From assembly GCA_051875715.1 (NCBI GenBank), contig JBJEHD010000031.1:1-64000 (forward strand): a DNA stretch of 64,000 nucleotides, read 5' to 3'. The translations under genes were made by a program, and so were the position numbers. The stretch is from DYCT01 sp051875715 (GTDB taxonomy: Bacteria; Bacteroidota; Bacteroidia; Bacteroidales; Bacteroidaceae). The notes under the pieces are model-generated. The model saw nothing but the letters and a program-made list of their open reading frames with translations. It was not told where the DNA came from and made no database searches. Below, one piece after another: positions 8,138-17,600 of this stretch (its first letter is position 1; every line of letters begins with the position of its first letter).

Positions 8138-8806
8138 ATGAATTATATGTACGCAACATTATCTGCCGATATCGTTTCTTCTACTTCTTTGTCAAAAGAG
8201 GGTACTATTGAGCTGAAACAAAAAATTGACAGTTTGTTTCAGTTGTTAGGAGAAAAGTTCTCAGGCTTTTGGGGACGGCAAATAAAAGGAGATTATATTG
8301 AATGCCTGATACCCAAGGTATCTGATTCTTTCCGTATTGCTCTGATAATCAAATCTTACATTAAATCTATTACACTTCCAGAGATTAAGCAAAGTAAGAA
8401 CTTTCAGACTTATGGTATACGGATAGCTATCGGTATTGGAGAAATGAGAATTGTAGATAAGGAGGAAGGCATTTTAGATGGAGAGGCTATATATCTTTCA
8501 GGCAGAGCCATTGAAAATATGGCTTCACCAAATAAAGGCACATTAAGCATTCATATCAACAATGACATTCACCCTTCATCATTGAATACTATTGCAGTTC
8601 TGACCGATGCTTTAATGAACAATGCTACGAAAAAGCAAAGCGAGGTTTTGTTCTATAAACTTTTATCAGTTAAGGAGGAAGATATTGCCGAGAAATTGGG
8701 AATCTCACAACCTGGAGTAAATAGCCATTCATCTTCTGCAAAATGGTACTGCATTGAAGAGGCTCTAAATTATTTTGAACAGATTAAATTTGAGAACTAT
8801 GAATAG
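8138..8806 (+). CDS. SatD-family-like protein with C-terminal HTH
   Basis: 222 residues, AT-rich codons unlike the neighbours. The N-terminal part recalls a class III nucleotidyl cyclase fold: LSADIVSST (metal-Asp position), GRQIKGDYIE (second Asp), YGIRIAIGIGEM, and GEAIYLSGRAIENMA where cyclases have VNxAAR; the Asn is replaced, the Arg kept. The C terminus EEDIAEKLGISQPGVNSHSSSAKW looks like an HTH. This layout, followed by a DUF3307 membrane protein, matches the SatD family (Pfam) as I remember it. The cyclase comparison is mine, by eye. The start is ATG at 8138, just downstream of the promoter; ATG at 8147 is an alternative. It overlaps the next gene by 8 nt, so the two are translationally coupled. 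Function unknown: a sensor/regulator is more likely than an active cyclase. Confidence 0.75.
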   Translation: MNYMYATLSADIVSSTSLSKEGTIELKQKIDSLFQLLGEKFSGFWGRQIKGDYIECLIPKVSDSFRIALIIKSYIKSITLPEIKQSKNFQTYGIRIAIGIGEMRIVDKEEGILDGEAIYLSGRAIENMASPNKGTLSIHINNDIHPSSLNTIAVLTDALMNNATKKQSEVLFYKLLSVKEEDIAEKLGISQPGVNSHSSSAKWYCIEEALNYFEQIKFENYE

Positions 8807-9491
8807 TACATTGTTTTTGAGCTTAGTATTAGCTCACATCATCGGAGATTTCTATCTGCAAACCGACAAATGCTGCGAACAAAAAGAAACGAGAAAATTC
8901 AAGAGTTGGTTCCTATATGTACATGCTATAACCATAGGTCTGTTATCTTGGGTAATAGTCCCATCTTGTAACTTTGGATTATGGGCTCTATTGATTGCTG
9001 TCTCTCATTTTGCAATAGATGCAGTAAAGATTCATTGCCCCAAAGGTTTGTGGAGTTTTGTTATTGACCAATTACTTCACTTGGGAATATTGAGTGCAAT
9101 ATCCAATATTTATGAACCTGCAAAAGAACTACCTTTACAAATGATTGGTTGTTCAGGTTCATTCTCTATATCGCTTTTGATCTTGGCAATTCTCTTGTGT
9201 ATGAAACCTGCCAACATCCTCATAAAGCTGATATTGGAAAAATATCAAGTTGGAGAATCAGAATCTTGTAACAACATAAGGAACGCAGGAGCATTGATTG
9301 GAAATTTGGAGCGAATACTAACCATCGTATTTGTGTTGCTTGGGCAGTTTGAAGCAATAGGCTTCATAGTCGCTGCTAAATCAATTTTGCGATTCAAGGA
9401 CACAGACACAGCTAAGACGGAATATGTATTGGCGGGAACATTCCTAAGTTTCGGAATTGCGATACTCTGTGGATTGATGGCGAGAATATAA
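8799..9491 (+). CDS. DUF3307 integral membrane protein
   Basis: 230 residues, mostly hydrophobic, with about six likely transmembrane segments. The opening LVLAHIIGDFYLQTDKCCEQKE is the DUF3307 hallmark: a His and Asp in the first helix (HIIGDF) followed by a loop with Q and K. A second conserved-looking His/Asp pair lies in AVSHFAIDAVKIHCPKG. I chose ATG 8799 rather than an earlier in-frame ATG at 8775 because it gives the family N terminus. It overlaps the SatD-like gene by 8 nt and shares its low GC. The biochemical role of DUF3307 proteins is not known to me; pairing with a SatD-like regulator recurs in other genomes. Confidence 0.8.
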   Translation: MNSTLFLSLVLAHIIGDFYLQTDKCCEQKETRKFKSWFLYVHAITIGLLSWVIVPSCNFGLWALLIAVSHFAIDAVKIHCPKGLWSFVIDQLLHLGILSAISNIYEPAKELPLQMIGCSGSFSISLLILAILLCMKPANILIKLILEKYQVGESESCNNIRNAGALIGNLERILTIVFVLLGQFEAIGFIVAAKSILRFKDTDTAKTEYVLAGTFLSFGIAILCGLMARI

Positions 9492-9581
9492 CATTACTTT
9501 TCTGGAGGGAGTGCAGTTTGCCGTCTGCCCAATTACTATAAATTCTAAAAATTATCTCTCCTATAAATAGAAACGAAAACA

Positions 9582-9622
9582 GCGTACATTTAGGCTATCA
9601 ACTCATAGACCTATCTGTACGC
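9582..9622. other. long imperfect hairpin at the right edge of the AT-rich island
   Basis: GCGTACA-tt-TAGGCTAT-caactc-ATAG(a)CCTA-tc-TGTACGC forms two stacked stems (7 and 8 bp) around a 6-nt loop. It lies 90 bp after the DUF3307 stop codon, exactly where AT-rich DNA changes to GC-rich DNA. On the minus strand it is followed by a T-rich run, on the plus strand by C-rich DNA. The rest of the 439-bp space 9492-9930 holds the 22-bp array, a -7 element and nothing else that I recognise. Confidence 0.55.
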
Positions 9623-9640
9623 CCCCTCCCCACTCCATGC

Positions 9641-9728
9641 GGGTATGCTCCCGGGCCCGAGAGGGTATGCTCCCGGGCTTGCGTAAGTATGCGCATCGGC
9701 CGATGCGGGTATGCACCCCGGCCGATGC
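9641..9728 (+). repeat. 22-bp-period palindrome array (4 units)
   Basis: GGGTATGC recurs at 9641, 9663 and 9707, and AAGTATGC at 9685: four sites exactly 22 bp apart. The last units read about GCGGGTATGCACCCCGGCCG, then AT. They include GCATCGGCCGATGC, a perfect palindrome, and two CCCGGG. The unit resembles the array at 17953-18036 (shared frame GCGnGTAnnCnC...GGCCGAT). Confidence 0.75.
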
Positions 9729-9797
9729 ACGCGGCCGCGAGGATTCCCGGCTTGCACCGTCCTTGCACACAATGTGACGAGCAAACCGGGTTTTTCC

Positions 9798-9805
9798 TAT
9801 CTTTG
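9798..9805 (+). promoter_or_regulatory. -7 element of the response regulator operon
   Basis: TATCTTTG matches TAnnTTTG. It would give a 5' leader of about 120 nt. No clear -33 element. Confidence 0.4.
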
Positions 9806-9930
9806 CCAGCGGAGGCGGAAAATGTCACAGAAATGTCACACGTCCTTCACCTCCACGCAACAAAGGCTACGCACCTTTGCCGGCAAACAAGGAGGCGGCA
9901 TCCCGCCCCATTCCAACGCAACAAACAAGA

Positions 9931-10620
9931 ATGACTATGAACGATTATCGAATACTGGTGGTGGACGATGAAGAAGACCTGTGCGAGATTCTTCAGTTCA
10001 ACCTGGAAAACGAGGGCTACCGCGTGGACACGGCCTCGTCGGCCGAAGAGGCGCTGCAGAAAGACCTGAGCGTGTACAACCTGCTCTTGCTGGACGTGAT
10101 GATGGGCGAAATCTCCGGATTCAAGATGGCCAGCCTGCTCAAGAAGGACCCGAAGACGGCCGGCATCCCCGTCATCTTCATCACCGCCAAGGACACCGAG
10201 AACGACTTGCTGACGGGCTTCAACCTCGGGGCCGACGACTACATCGCCAAGCCTTTCTCGCTGCGCGAGGTATCGGCACGCGTCAAGGCCGTCATCCGCC
10301 GCTCGCACACCGGACAGGCCGAGAACGGCCTGCTGACCTACCAGACGCTCGTGCTGAACCTCGGACAGAAGAAGGTGAGCATCGACGGGCAGGAGACGAC
10401 ACTGACGAAGAAGGAGTTCGAAATCCTGGCCCTCCTGCTCCAAAACAAGGGACGGGTGTTCTCGCGCGAGGAAATCCTCAGCCGCGTGTGGACCGACGAG
10501 GTGTGCGTGCTGGACCGCACCATCGACGTGAACATGACGCGCCTCCGCCGCAAGATAGGGCCTTACGGGCGATGCATCGTCACCCGCCTGGGCTACGGTT
10601 ATTGTTTCGAAACCGAATAA
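9931..10620 (+). CDS. OmpR/PhoB-family response regulator
   Basis: 229 residues. Receiver domain 1-120 with acidic pair D12 D13, phospho-acceptor D55 (LLLLDVMMG), a Thr in the FITAKD switch and Lys in AKPF. DNA-binding winged helix in residues about 135-228 (LTKKEFEILALLLQNKGRVFSREEIL, RTIDVNMTRLRRKIG). An upstream in-frame ATG at 9877 would add 18 unrelated residues; ATG 9931 or 9937 fits the family. The sensor kinase gene starts 4 bp after its stop, so the two form one operon. Target genes are not evident; the adjacent plus-strand T9SS-like secreted protein genes are candidates by position only. Confidence 0.93.
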   Translation: MTMNDYRILVVDDEEDLCEILQFNLENEGYRVDTASSAEEALQKDLSVYNLLLLDVMMGEISGFKMASLLKKDPKTAGIPVIFITAKDTENDLLTGFNLGADDYIAKPFSLREVSARVKAVIRRSHTGQAENGLLTYQTLVLNLGQKKVSIDGQETTLTKKEFEILALLLQNKGRVFSREEILSRVWTDEVCVLDRTIDVNMTRLRRKIGPYGRCIVTRLGYGYCFETE

Positions 10621-10624
10621 GCCT

Positions 10625-12430
10625 ATGATGCGCACCCTGCTCCCTTTCAGCCGGAAACTGTTCTGGTCGGTCATGACTCTGTTTCTGACCTACGCGGCCT
10701 GCTTCATCGCCTACCAATACCAGCGCGAGAAGGAGTTCAAGACCGGCCTGCTGGACGCCCGCCTGCAGGACTACAACCACCGGTTGTACGAATACCTGTC
10801 CGGCGAGGCCGACGATCTGCACAGCCCCGGTTTCGCCCAAAAAGCGGACGACTACCTGGCACGCCATCCGCTGGGCGACCTGCGCGTCACCCTCATCGCA
10901 GCCGACGGATGGGTGGTGTTCGACAGCGAGAAGCGCGACCTGCACGCCATGGACAACCATCTGAAACGGCGCGAGGTGCAGCAGGCCCTGCAGCAAGGCT
11001 GCGGCTATGCCGTCAACCGTCTGTCCGACAACACGGGCACCTCCTATTTCTATTCGGCCCAATATTTTCCGGACCGCGGACTCATCGTCCGCAGCGCCCT
11101 GCCCTACGACATCGGCTTGCGCGACAGCCTGCGGGCCGACCGCCATTTCGTGTGGTTCGCCCTCGCCATCACCCTGGTGCTGACGGCCATCTTCTACACC
11201 CTGACGCGCAAGCTGGGCGCCGCCCTGGCCGGGCTGAAGCAGTTCGCCCTGCAGGCCGATCGGGGCGAACCCATCGACACGCACACACCCCCCTTCGCCC
11301 ACGACGAACTGGGCGAAATCTCCGAGCACATCGTCCGCATCTACCGGCGCCTGCTCCGCACCAAGGAGGCCCTCGTCATCGAACGCGAGAAACTCATCAC
11401 CCACCTGCAGACCTCGCACGAGGGGCTGGGCATCTTCGACGCCGGACGCAACGAAATCCTCACTAACCCGCTCTTCGCCCAATACGCCAACCTGCTCTCG
11501 GACCGCAACCTGACATCGACCGAGGAGGTCTTCGCCATCCCCGAACTGGAGCCCATACGCTCGTTCATCGACGCGCAAGGCACGGAGGGAACGCCCGCAG
11601 GCGAAAGGCGGAAAGCCCTCACCATCGACAAGGGCGGACGCATCTTCCACGTGGAATGCGTGGTCTTCCAGGACCGCAGTTTCGAACTCTCGCTCAACGA
11701 CATCACCCAGGAGGAGCAACAGATACGCCTGAAGCGCCAGCTGACCCAGAACATCGCCCACGAACTGAAGACGCCCGTGAGCAGCATCCAGGGCTACCTG
11801 GAAACGCTGGCCGAACACCCCGACCTGCCGGCCGACAAGCGCAAGGAGTTCCTGAACCGGTGCCACGCGCAAAGCACCCGGCTGGCCAGCCTGCTGCGCG
11901 ACATCTCGGTACTGACGCGCATGGACGAGGCACCGGGCCTCATCGAGATGGAGACGGTGGACATCGCCGCTACGATGCGGCGCATCGAGGCTGAAGTGGC
12001 CTTGCAGACCGAGGAGAAACGCATCCGCGTGGACAACCGCTTGCCCCAGACGCTGACGCTGCCGGGCAACGCCTCGTTGCTCTACTCCATCTTCCGAAAC
12101 CTCATGGACAACGCCATCGCCTACGCCGGCACCGACATCACGGTGTGTGTGAAATGTTTCCGCACCGACAGCCGCTTCTGCTACTTCAGCTTCGCCGACA
12201 CGGGCACGGGCGTAGCCCCCGAACACCTGAAACGCCTGTTCGAACGCTTCTATCGCGTGGACAAAGGCCGCTCGCGCAAACTGGGCGGCACCGGGCTGGG
12301 ACTAGCCATCGTGAAAAACGCCGTCCTGCTGCACGGAGGGCACATCGTGGCCAAGGCCAACCCGGGCGGCGGACTTGAGTTCATCTTCACCCTGGAACGC
12401 AACGCCCGGCCGGCCGACACCGGCCAATAA
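10625..12430 (+). CDS. membrane sensor histidine kinase
   Basis: 601 residues. Two transmembrane helices (about 12-30 and 178-198) flank a periplasmic sensing domain of about 145 residues; then a HAMP-like region, a PAS-like segment (about 255-360), HisKA with the phospho-acceptor His379 in NIAHELKTPVSS, and an HATPase_c domain with the N box (FRNLMDNAIAYA), G1 (FADTGTGVAPE), F box (LFERFYRVDK) and G2 (GGTGLGLAIVK). It phosphorylates the response regulator encoded just upstream. The layout recalls PhoR and Bacteroides RprX, but the signal cannot be named. Two ATGs sit in tandem at 10625 and 10628. Confidence 0.92.
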   Translation: MMRTLLPFSRKLFWSVMTLFLTYAACFIAYQYQREKEFKTGLLDARLQDYNHRLYEYLSGEADDLHSPGFAQKADDYLARHPLGDLRVTLIAADGWVVFDSEKRDLHAMDNHLKRREVQQALQQGCGYAVNRLSDNTGTSYFYSAQYFPDRGLIVRSALPYDIGLRDSLRADRHFVWFALAITLVLTAIFYTLTRKLGAALAGLKQFALQADRGEPIDTHTPPFAHDELGEISEHIVRIYRRLLRTKEALVIEREKLITHLQTSHEGLGIFDAGRNEILTNPLFAQYANLLSDRNLTSTEEVFAIPELEPIRSFIDAQGTEGTPAGERRKALTIDKGGRIFHVECVVFQDRSFELSLNDITQEEQQIRLKRQLTQNIAHELKTPVSSIQGYLETLAEHPDLPADKRKEFLNRCHAQSTRLASLLRDISVLTRMDEAPGLIEMETVDIAATMRRIEAEVALQTEEKRIRVDNRLPQTLTLPGNASLLYSIFRNLMDNAIAYAGTDITVCVKCFRTDSRFCYFSFADTGTGVAPEHLKRLFERFYRVDKGRSRKLGGTGLGLAIVKNAVLLHGGHIVAKANPGGGLEFIFTLERNARPADTGQ

Positions 12431-12449
12431 ACCACCCGGACCAGCCATT

Positions 12450-12493
12450 GTTGCAACGCCGTTGCAATGCCGTTGCAACGCCGTTGCAACGCG
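12450..12493 (+). repeat. 11-bp tandem palindrome array (4 units)
   Basis: Four consecutive 11-mers: GTTGCAACGCC, GTTGCAATGCC, GTTGCAACGCC, GTTGCAACGCG. Three carry the perfect 8-bp palindrome GTTGCAAC. It starts 19 bp after the histidine kinase stop codon. No T-run follows. Confidence 0.85.
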
Positions 12494-12622
12494 TGTGCAG
12501 ACGAAGAGGCCGTATCAGAAAGCGTTTCGGCGCAACCTCCGCCGGAGGCCCGCATACCGGAGCGAAATCCCGGCTAAGAAAAGAATATTCAGTGACTTGG
12601 TAGAAAAAAGCCCGTCAACATC

Positions 12623-12652
12623 TTGCATTTCTAATTCCTTTCTTTACATTTG
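12623..12652 (+). promoter_or_regulatory. promoter of the Omp28-family gene
   Basis: TTG (12623-12625), 19-bp spacer, TACATTTG (12645-12652). Start codon 65 bp downstream. Confidence 0.7.
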
Positions 12653-12717
12653 CGGTTGTTAGTTATTAAATCTATTTAGGAATGGACATCCATTCTTTTA
12701 TTAAAAAAGGAAAGGAA

Positions 12718-14634
12718 ATGAAAAGGAACACATTGTTTGCTTGGTTGCTTGGAGGGCTCTGCCTGGCGCTGCCCGTACAAGCCAGCGAGGCCGACGCCGC
12801 CAGCACCCGGATGCGCATCGGCTATTCGGACGGCCACATGAGCCTCAACCTCGGGTTGCTGATTGAAGTACACGTGCAGGGCGCCATCCAGTTCCCCGCC
12901 AGCTACATGGAGCGGCTGAAAGGCAACCGCATCACCGCGCTGAGGCTGGCCATCGGCGGCACACTCAGCAGCCAGCAGAACTACGTCTTCGTCAGCAACC
13001 GCCTCGAAGGCGAACCCCTCTACAAGCAGTCGGTGGCCCATCTGGCCCCGGGTTGGAACGAAATCACCCTCGACACCCCGTACGAGATAACGGGCGAGGA
13101 ACTCTTCATCGGATTCAAATACACCAGTTCGGGCGAACAGTTCTCGATGGACGGACGGGCCGACAACAGCCTGGCCAACTGGATCCGGCTGACCCAGAGC
13201 GAAGCCGACACCTCCAGCGCCTGGCAACACCAGGGCGGAGGCAGCCTGAACCTGCAAGCCATCGTCGAAGGCGACCAGTTGCCGCAGCACGACGCCGAAC
13301 TGAGCGAAATCGTGGCCAAGAAATACGCACCCACGCAAAACGGCGCACCGCTCAGCCTGCTGGTGCGCAACATGGGCGCGGCCGACATCCGCACGCTCGA
13401 CATCACCTACACCATCGAGGGACACGAACCCGTCACCCGGACCCTGGAGGGCCTCGACCTGGCCAGCAACGAAACAGCCCTGGTGCGCGTGGACGACATG
13501 CAGTTCGGCAAGGCCGGCATCTACAACCTCGACGTACAGATTGCCGCCGTGAACGGACAGGACGACGTCAACCCGGCCGACAACGCCGGCACGATAGAGA
13601 ACATCATCGCCAAGGCCGACTACACCAACCGCAAGGTGCTGCTGGAACATTTCTCGACCATGAACTGCAACAACTGCCCCACGGCGCATAAGACCATCGA
13701 CCACGCCCTGGCCTACCGCGACGACGTCATCCACGTGGTCCACCACGCCGGCATGGGCACCGACCCGCTCAGCATCGACGCCAGCCAGGCATACATGTAC
13801 ACGCTCTACACCGACGGCGCATCCGGCTCCATCTACGCGCCGGCCGCCACGCTGGACCGTACCAACCTGGCCAACTACGGCGCCAACGACGGAAGCCAGA
13901 GCACACCCGGACCGGTGTTCTTCCCGCAACGCGAAACCTTCGGCAAACTGCTGGACCAAAGCCTGTCCACCCCCGCGCTGGTCAGCGTGGACCTGAACAA
14001 GACCTACGACGCCGCCAGCCGTCAGCTGCAAGTGTCGGCCTCGGGCCGCGTCATGGCCGGGACGGCCGACCGCCTGAAAGGCTCCGACGTGCGCCTGACC
14101 CTCTTCCTGACCGAGGACAGCCTCTACGTGGACTACCCGCAGGCAGGAGCCGACGACCCCTACCACTACGTGCACAACTGCGCCCTGCGCCACGTGCTGA
14201 CCGGCACATGGGGCGACGCCGTCAGCTTCGACGGAGGCGATTACGCCTCGCAGACCTACACCTTCAGCCTGCCCTCGGACTGGAACGAGAAGAACGTACG
14301 CATCATCGGCTTCCTGGCCAACTACGACAAGGCCAACCCGAACAACTGCCAGGTGTATAACACGCAAGACGTGGCACTGACGGCTGGCGAAACATCGTCC
14401 ATTGCTCCGGCACAGACGGCCGGACCCACCCTGCGCGCCTGGACTGCCAACGGCACGCTGACCGTGTGCGGCCCGTTCCGCTACGCCACGCTGCTCGACG
14501 CGACGGGAGCCGCCCTCCGCACGCTGCCGGCCTCCGAAGGCACCACCGTGCTGACCGGCCTGCCCGGCGGATTCTACCTGCTGCACGCACACACCGACGA
14601 AGGCTGGCAGACTTGCAAAGTCCTCGTCCGATAA
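12718..14634 (+). CDS. Omp28-family secreted protein with thioredoxin-like CNNC and T9SS-like tail
   Basis: 638 residues. Signal peptide MKRNTLFAWLLGGLCLALPVQA. The N-terminal half is a beta-rich region also found at the start of other Bacteroidales Omp28 proteins. At about residues 312-330, VLLEHFSTMNCNNCPTAHK carries a CxxC of thioredoxin-fold type, the mark of the Omp28 family. The last 60 residues end GLPGGFYLLHAHTDEGWQTC, then KVLVR, resembling a T9SS type A sorting domain, so export to the cell surface is likely. ATG 12718, preceded by AAAGGAA, is preferred over ATG 12682. It shares an operon-like arrangement with the next gene (34-bp gap). Disulfide exchange is possible; the substrate is unknown. 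Confidence 0.82.
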   Translation: MKRNTLFAWLLGGLCLALPVQASEADAASTRMRIGYSDGHMSLNLGLLIEVHVQGAIQFPASYMERLKGNRITALRLAIGGTLSSQQNYVFVSNRLEGEPLYKQSVAHLAPGWNEITLDTPYEITGEELFIGFKYTSSGEQFSMDGRADNSLANWIRLTQSEADTSSAWQHQGGGSLNLQAIVEGDQLPQHDAELSEIVAKKYAPTQNGAPLSLLVRNMGAADIRTLDITYTIEGHEPVTRTLEGLDLASNETALVRVDDMQFGKAGIYNLDVQIAAVNGQDDVNPADNAGTIENIIAKADYTNRKVLLEHFSTMNCNNCPTAHKTIDHALAYRDDVIHVVHHAGMGTDPLSIDASQAYMYTLYTDGASGSIYAPAATLDRTNLANYGANDGSQSTPGPVFFPQRETFGKLLDQSLSTPALVSVDLNKTYDAASRQLQVSASGRVMAGTADRLKGSDVRLTLFLTEDSLYVDYPQAGADDPYHYVHNCALRHVLTGTWGDAVSFDGGDYASQTYTFSLPSDWNEKNVRIIGFLANYDKANPNNCQVYNTQDVALTAGETSSIAPAQTAGPTLRAWTANGTLTVCGPFRYATLLDATGAALRTLPASEGTTVLTGLPGGFYLLHAHTDEGWQTCKVLVR

Positions 14635-14668
14635 AAAAACATCCGGAAAACCCTTATCCATTATTTAT

Positions 14669-17600
14669 ATGAGAAACAAATCCAGCATTCTCCTGGGCCT
14701 GCTGCTATGCGCAGGGAGCGGGAGTGGCGTGATGGCCAACGTCATCAACGAAACGGACCACTATTGGTGCAGTTTCGAAACGGCCGACGAATTCAACACA
14801 TGGAAACAGATTGACCCCAACGGACAGAATTCGACGGGCTACAACTGCTTCATATTCGACGAGGCCAGCCAGGCGGCCCTCTTCAGGGTGGGCGACCAGG
14901 ACGGCGACGACTGGCTCATCTCGCCCAAAGTGTCGCTCACGGGCGGCAAGCAATACGTGGTGAAAGTCCACATGTACTACGACTTCCCCGGCGCCGTGGT
15001 GTTCACCATGGGTAGCGACGCCACCGTCGAGGCGCAGACCATCGTCCTCGAAGACGCAGGCAGACGAGAGGACACGCACTACGTGCTGAAACTGTCCGTC
15101 CCGGCCGAGACGGCTGCGGGCGACTACTACTTCGGCCTCCACTGCATCGGCAAGGGCGTGGATACTGGTTACCAATACTTCTACAGTTTCGAGGTGACGG
15201 AAGACCGCGACGGAAGCGCCACATTCACCGTGACCGACAAGGACACGCAGGCCCCCTTCGCCGACCTGGCCATCCGCTTGAGCGGCGACACCTTCGACGA
15301 TGCGCCCTACACGGAATATGACACCACCACCCACCAGACCGACGGCGAAGGCAAGTACACGTTCGACAAACTGACGCCGGGCACGTACTACGTAAGCACC
15401 AGCGTCGACGGCTACGACCCCATCGAGGAGCAGCCCGTCGAAGTGAAAGCCGGCGAAGAGACGCAAGTGACCCTGCAGCTGGAGAAGACCCTGCTCTCGA
15501 CCGTCAGCGGCAAGGTGCTGGACGAAGCCGGCCTGCCCATCAGCGGCGCCACCATACGCCTGACGGGTGAGAAGAACTACGAAGCCACCACCGACGGCGA
15601 AGGCCAGTTCACCCTGACCGACGTACGCCGCAACCGCACCTACACGCTGACGGCCACGGCCGCCTACAAGTTCGAAGCGGCACAAGCCCTCGAAGTCAAC
15701 ACCGAAAGCGCCAACGTGGACGACATCACGCTGACCGACTTCCGCGTGCCGACCCTCGTCTCTGCCGAAGAGACGCAGAAGGGCGTGTTCCTGTCGTGGG
15801 TGCTCCCCGTCGAAGCCAAAGAACAGGCGCACGACAACGGCAACTGGGGAGGCGACATCAGCCTCACGGGCTCGTACGTAGCCATGGGAACGGAGTTCCG
15901 CGAACCGATGCTCGTCCGCTCGGTGAAGTGGGTGGCCATCATGCCCGACGAGAAGATCGACCTCTACATCTTCGCCCTCGAGAAAGACGGAAGTCGCAGC
16001 GAGAAACCCGTGTTCGAAGCCAAAGGCATCTACTCGCGCAACAGCGATGAGGCATGGAACGAATACCAACTGCCCGAACCGGTGGCCTGCACCAACGGCT
16101 GCCTCATCGCCCTGGGACATGCCGACTATGTAGACCTCGGCTGCGACTATGCCAAGAACGGAACCACCCTCTACAGCAACGACCCGGCCTCCGGCGACTG
16201 GAAGACCTTCCCGGTCAGCAACCTGATGTTGCGCCCCGTCGGACTCCGACTCGTGGAAGCATGGGCTGACAGCGAACTGCGCTGCCGTCCGCGCGCTGCA
16301 CAAACCCCGCTGCGCAGCGCAGCCGCAAACAACGTCAACTTCGAAATCGCCCGCTTCGCCGAAGCCGACCGCGAAAACGCCGAAGCATGGACCATCGTGA
16401 AGTCCGGCTTCTCCACGCTCTACAACCTCGACAAAGACTTCGCCGACCTGCCCGCAGGCACCTACCAGTATGCCGTACGCACCAACTACGGCGCAACCGG
16501 CCACACCGCCTACGGCTTCTCCGCCCCCATCGAACACGGCACCTATGCCAAGGCCAAAATCACCATCAGCCCGAACACGGCCATCGACTTCTCGGCCGGC
16601 ACGGTGGTGACGCTGACCAGTCGCACCGACGCCAATCTTGTCTACACCGCCGTAGCCACCTCGCCGGTTGTCGTATTCGACCGCGTCAGCATGGGCGACT
16701 ACCTGCTGACGCTGAAGCGCGAAGGCTTCGCCACGACCTCGATGGACGTAAGCATCCGCGGCGCGTTCGAAACCTATGCCGAACTGAACCTCGACAAGCA
16801 GGCTCCGTTCAACCTCCAGGCCATCCAGGACGAAACGACCACCGACGTGACGCTGACGTGGAACAGCGAAGAAGGCCTCTTCGAAGACTTTGAAGGAATG
16901 GACGACTTTGCCATCAACCCGGCCGGCACGCTGGGATGGACCTACGTCGACGCCGACGGCGCAGCCACCTACGGCGCCGGACAGTGCGAGCAGACCCCCT
17001 ACCCGAATATGTTCAGCCCGATGGCCTTCCAGGCCTTCAACCCCACGGCCACCACGCCCGACCTGACGGCCTACATGCAGCCGCACAGCGGAAACAAGAT
17101 GCTGGTAAGCGCCTCGCTGGCCAACGGCGGACAAAACGACGACTACCTCTTCTCGCCCGCCCTCGCGTTTGACGCCGACTTCACGCTGAGCTTCTTCGCC
17201 GCTTCGGGCTACTTCGCCACCTTCGGCAACGAAGCCTTCCTGGTAGGCTACACCACCGAGGCCCCGACCACCGAGAACATCACCTGGCTGACCGAACAGC
17301 CCGTCGAGGCAGGAGCCGTATGGGCCAAATACACCTACGCCCTGCCGAAGGAAGCACGCCACGCCGTCATCCGTTGCGTGTCCAACCAACGCCTGTTCTT
17401 CCTGCTCGACGACATCTTCATCGGACGCAGCGAGCCGGAAACCTTCGCCATGACCACCTTCAACGTGACCCTGGACAACGAAGCCGTCGGCACCACCAGC
17501 CAACGCGAAATGCTGCTCCCGAACCTTGAGACAGGCAAACACATCGCCAAGGTACAGACCGTCTACCCAATGTACGGCGATGAAAGCGCCTTCTCCGACT

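Noticed and set aside
7739..9622. Complete integrative element or prophage
   Set aside because: No integrase, relaxase, transposase or phage gene and no flanking direct repeats that I can find; only the composition and a single HTH gene hint at transfer.
9641..9728. CRISPR array
   Set aside because: The 22-bp units are directly adjacent with no unique spacers and no cas genes nearby; the same applies to 17953-18036 and 35643-35711.
10580..12226. 548-codon minus-strand frame opposite the histidine kinase
   Set aside because: Antisense shadow of a clear sensor kinase; no start region or domain of its own.
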